A stretch of 64,000 bases of DNA, taken from the NCBI RefSeq assembly GCF_900618535.1, contig NZ_UYJA01000005.1:62001-126000 (forward strand), in the 5' to 3' direction. Source of the stretch: Pseudomonas bubulae (GTDB lineage Bacteria > Pseudomonadota > Gammaproteobacteria > Pseudomonadales > Pseudomonadaceae). The stretch's first letter is position 1. Every line of letters begins with the position of its first letter. The position numbers and the translations under genes are program-made. This document shows positions 61,961 through 64,000 of this stretch, one piece after another. Under the pieces are notes generated by a model. The model did no database searches. It was not told the DNA's origin and saw only the letters and a list, made by a program, of their open reading frames with translations.

Positions 61961-62045
61961 GTGGGAGCGGGCTTGCTCGCGAATCAGGCGCTGCGGTATG
62001 TCAGTTAAACCGCAGTGAGGCCATCGCGAGCAAGCCCGCTCCCAC
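61961..62045. repeat. REPIN between the AI-2E gene and psiF-like gene
   Basis: Arms 61961-61983 and 62023-62045 are near-exact inverted copies (GTGGGAGCGGGCTTGCTCGC core). The spacer holds a second inverted repeat, CTGCGGT ... ACCGCAG. Confidence 0.9.
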
Positions 62046-62053
62046 AGTGCCGA

Positions 62054-62335
62054 TCATTTTTTCTTCAGGCAATCACTCATAAAGGCTTTGCGCGCATCGC
62101 CCTTGAGGGCCTGGGTGCCGGCGGTGGCATTGCAGGTTTTCATCTTGTCCTGCTGCGTCGCCGGCTTGGCTTTGAGGCAGGTACTCATAAAGGCTTTGCG
62201 CTCATCGCCCTTGAGGGCCTTGGCACTGGCGTCAGCGTTACAGGTGGTCATTTTGTTTTGTTGGGCCGTGGCCGCAAAGCCCTGGGAACACAGGAGCAGA
62301 CCTATCATCAGCAAAGGAACACGCAGCATCTTCAT
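62054..62335 (-). CDS. PsiF-family exported protein
   Basis: A 93-residue periplasmic protein with a signal peptide (MLRVPLLMIGLLLCSQGFA) and two tandem PsiF repeats: NKMTTCNADASAKALKGDER and DKMKTCNATAGTQALKGDAR, each followed by KAFMS-CLK. PsiF is phosphate-starvation inducible in E. coli; its function is unknown. The ATG at 62335 has a strong AAGGAG site; a longer frame has none. Confidence 0.88.
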   Translation of the reverse strand: MKMLRVPLLMIGLLLCSQGFAATAQQNKMTTCNADASAKALKGDERKAFMSTCLKAKPATQQDKMKTCNATAGTQALKGDARKAFMSDCLKKK

Positions 62336-62398
62336 GGAGTTTTCTCCTTGTTGGCGCGCCAACGGGCAGCGCGATTCCTGAAGTGTAGACAAACTCTG

Positions 62399-63184
62399 TT
62401 ACAGCACTCGTGCCTGACGTCGATACTGCTCCGGGGTACATCCGGCCTGGCGCTGGAACATTGCGATAAACGCCGACGAGGTGCTGTAACCCAGGTCGAA
62501 GCCCACGTCCTGCACGCTGCGCGCAGACTCCAGCGCCTCAATCGCGGCCAGAAACCGCAGACGCTGACGCCACTCGCCAAAGCTCATGCCCAGTTCCCGC
62601 ACAAACACCCGCGCCAATGTACGTTCGCTGACATGCACCTGCTGCGCCCACTGGCCCAACGGGCGGTTGTCGCCTGGGCTCTGTTGCAGCGCTTCCAACA
62701 CCAGCAACAGGCCCGGATGGCTGGCATAAGGCAAGAAGCACTGATGCACCGGTGCCTGGCGCAATTGATCGACCAGCACCCGGGCCAGTCTTACATCGGC
62801 TTCGCTTTGCGGGATATTGATATCGCGGCGGGCAAAGTCGCTGAGGATGGCCTTGAGAATATCGCTGATAGCCAGGGTGACCGGGGTGGTCGGCAAGTGC
62901 TGGCAATGCACGGCATCCAGATACACAGAGCGATAAACAATCGCCTGGGCGTTGTAGGCACTGTGCTCGGTGTTGGGCGGCACCCAGACCGCGTATTGCG
63001 GCGGCGACATAAAGCGCCGGCCATCGACTTCAAAGCGCATCACACCGTGGGCCACATAATCCAGTGAGCCCCAGGCATGGGTATGGGGCACGGCATGGCT
63101 GTGGGCCTCAATCTCGGCATAGCGAAAGTAAACCGGCGCTGGCAGACCGTCGAACTCGGGGACGTTGATCAGATTCTTGTGCAT
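62399..63184 (-). CDS. AraC family transcriptional regulator
   Basis: A 261-residue regulator. An N-terminal cupin-like sensor (HSHAVPHTHAWGSLDYVAHG, MSPPQYAVWVPPNTEH) is followed by two helix-turn-helix motifs (LGQWAQQVHVSERTLARVFVREL and SVQDVGFDLGYSTSSAFIAMFQRQAG). Divergent from a DMT-type transporter gene 97 bases away, which it probably controls; the inducer is unknown. Confidence 0.92.
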   Translation of the reverse strand: MHKNLINVPEFDGLPAPVYFRYAEIEAHSHAVPHTHAWGSLDYVAHGVMRFEVDGRRFMSPPQYAVWVPPNTEHSAYNAQAIVYRSVYLDAVHCQHLPTTPVTLAISDILKAILSDFARRDINIPQSEADVRLARVLVDQLRQAPVHQCFLPYASHPGLLLVLEALQQSPGDNRPLGQWAQQVHVSERTLARVFVRELGMSFGEWRQRLRFLAAIEALESARSVQDVGFDLGYSTSSAFIAMFQRQAGCTPEQYRRQARVL

Positions 63185-63281
63185 GCTGTCTGGATACGGG
63201 GTGAGGTTGGCTGGATCGCAGTATAGGCTCGCAGACAGACAAGCGGATAATCACCGCTCATTAACCCTGTGGTTGTCACCG

Positions 63282-64000
63282 ATGCAATACGCTTACCCGC
63301 TACTGGCCATTTTGATCTGGGCCGGCAATACCGTTATCAACAAGCTTGCGGTGGGAGCGATCTTCCCGTCCGAGATCGGCTTTTATCGCTGGCTGCTGGC
63401 TGGCCTGCTGTTTACCCCCTTTATGCTCAAGCCGGTGATGAGCAACTGGCCGATCATCCGCCCCAACCTGGGCAAGATTTTCATCCTCGGCGTGCTCGGC
63501 ATGGCGGTGTACCAGAGCCTGGCCTACTACGCGGCGGCCCGTACGTCGGCGACCAATATGGGCATTATCCTGTCATTGATGCCGCTGATGGTGCTGAGCA
63601 TGTCGATTATCAGCCTGGGGCAGCGCCTGACTGCCGGGGCCTTGGTGGGCGCGGTCGTATCGTTTGTCGGGGTACTGGTGGTGGTGTCGAGCGGCAGCCT
63701 GGCGGCCTTGCTTGATCATGGCCTCAACCTGGGTGACGCGATGATGCTGGTCGCCACCCTGGCCTATGCGGTTTACAGCACCCTGCTGAAAAAATGGCAA
63801 CTGCGCCTGCCGCCGCTGCAGATGCTGTATATGCAGGTGCTGGTGGCGATTGTGGTGTTGTTTCCGCTGTATCTGGCCTCACCTAAGGTCGGGCCAACGG
63901 TGCATAACATGGGGCTGGTGCTTTACGCCTGCGTGCTGGCGTCGATGATCGCACCGCTGGCCTGGATGAAAGCCGTGGCCAGCCTTGGCCCAAGCCGTAC
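63282..64000 (+). CDS. DMT-family (EamA) transporter, cut at the window edge
   Basis: An open frame from ATG 63282 to the end of the window, about 239 residues seen. It has at least seven hydrophobic helices and the EamA pattern: YPLLAILIWAGNTVINKLAV, FYRWLLAGLLFTPFML, YQSLAYYAAARTSATNMGII and LATLAYAVYSTLLKKW. EamA carriers export amino acids or drugs; substrate not indicated. Shares its upstream region with the divergent AraC gene. The C-terminal part is outside the window. Confidence 0.88.
   Translation, partial: MQYAYPLLAILIWAGNTVINKLAVGAIFPSEIGFYRWLLAGLLFTPFMLKPVMSNWPIIRPNLGKIFILGVLGMAVYQSLAYYAAARTSATNMGIILSLMPLMVLSMSIISLGQRLTAGALVGAVVSFVGVLVVVSSGSLAALLDHGLNLGDAMMLVATLAYAVYSTLLKKWQLRLPPLQMLYMQVLVAIVVLFPLYLASPKVGPTVHNMGLVLYACVLASMIAPLAWMKAVASLGPSR

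Overview
The window is a chromosomal segment of a Pseudomonas, most like the P. fluorescens lineage. The evidence is the gene order gcbA-ctpL-dsbD-aroQ-accB-accC-prmA-dusB-fis-purH-purD-retS, which follows the P. aeruginosa PA4843-PA4856 block as I recall it, and the many REP/REPIN elements with the core GTGGGAGCGGGCTTGCTCGC. It carries about 53 protein genes, no rRNA or tRNA gene that I can see, and no CRISPR array, IS element or phage genes. No gap between genes exceeds 300 bases.

Region 1 (1-18.1 kb) is core. It holds a PleD-type diguanylate cyclase (gcbA), a chemoreceptor (ctpL), the DsbD electron transporter, aroQ, the biotin carboxyl carrier and biotin carboxylase of acetyl-CoA carboxylase, prmA, a zinc-ribbon membrane protein, the dusB-fis pair, purHD and the hybrid sensor retS. 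A MarC-type membrane protein follows.

Region 2 (18.85-35.6 kb) is the corrin ring cluster, with cobG-cobH-cobI-cbiG/cobJ on the minus strand and cobL-cbiD-cobK on the plus strand. Between the two arms sit two very large paralogous genes (about 9 kb, minus strand). They resemble the Pseudomonas dermonecrotic-toxin-like (DUF6543) proteins, and both end in a HExxH...D motif resembling aspzincin metallopeptidases. They are the most unusual content of the window.

Region 3 (35.6-46.5 kb) is metal related. It has a RelE/HigB-like toxin-antitoxin pair, then a copper module (two DUF2946 proteins, a PCu(A)C chaperone, an OprC-like TonB receptor and a PepSY membrane protein). A second TonB receptor with a FecB/C/E-type ABC importer follows, preceded by a palindrome that looks like a Zur box. 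This suggests zinc-responsive control.

Region 4 (46.5-56.7 kb) is nitrogen acquisition: the urea ABC transporter urtABCDE, with a sigma-54 promoter and an NtrC-like site in front of urtA, followed by ureD, ureA, two GNAT acetyltransferases, ureB and ureC. The accessory genes ureEFG are not in the window.

Region 5 (56.7-64 kb) holds a RsbRD-type histidine kinase, cbpM-cbpA divergent from a short Hsp70-like ATPase, an AI-2E family membrane protein, a PsiF-like protein, an AraC regulator and a DMT-family transporter that runs off the right edge. Six REPIN-like hairpins and four copies of a second CCCTCTCCC-type palindromic repeat lie between genes.
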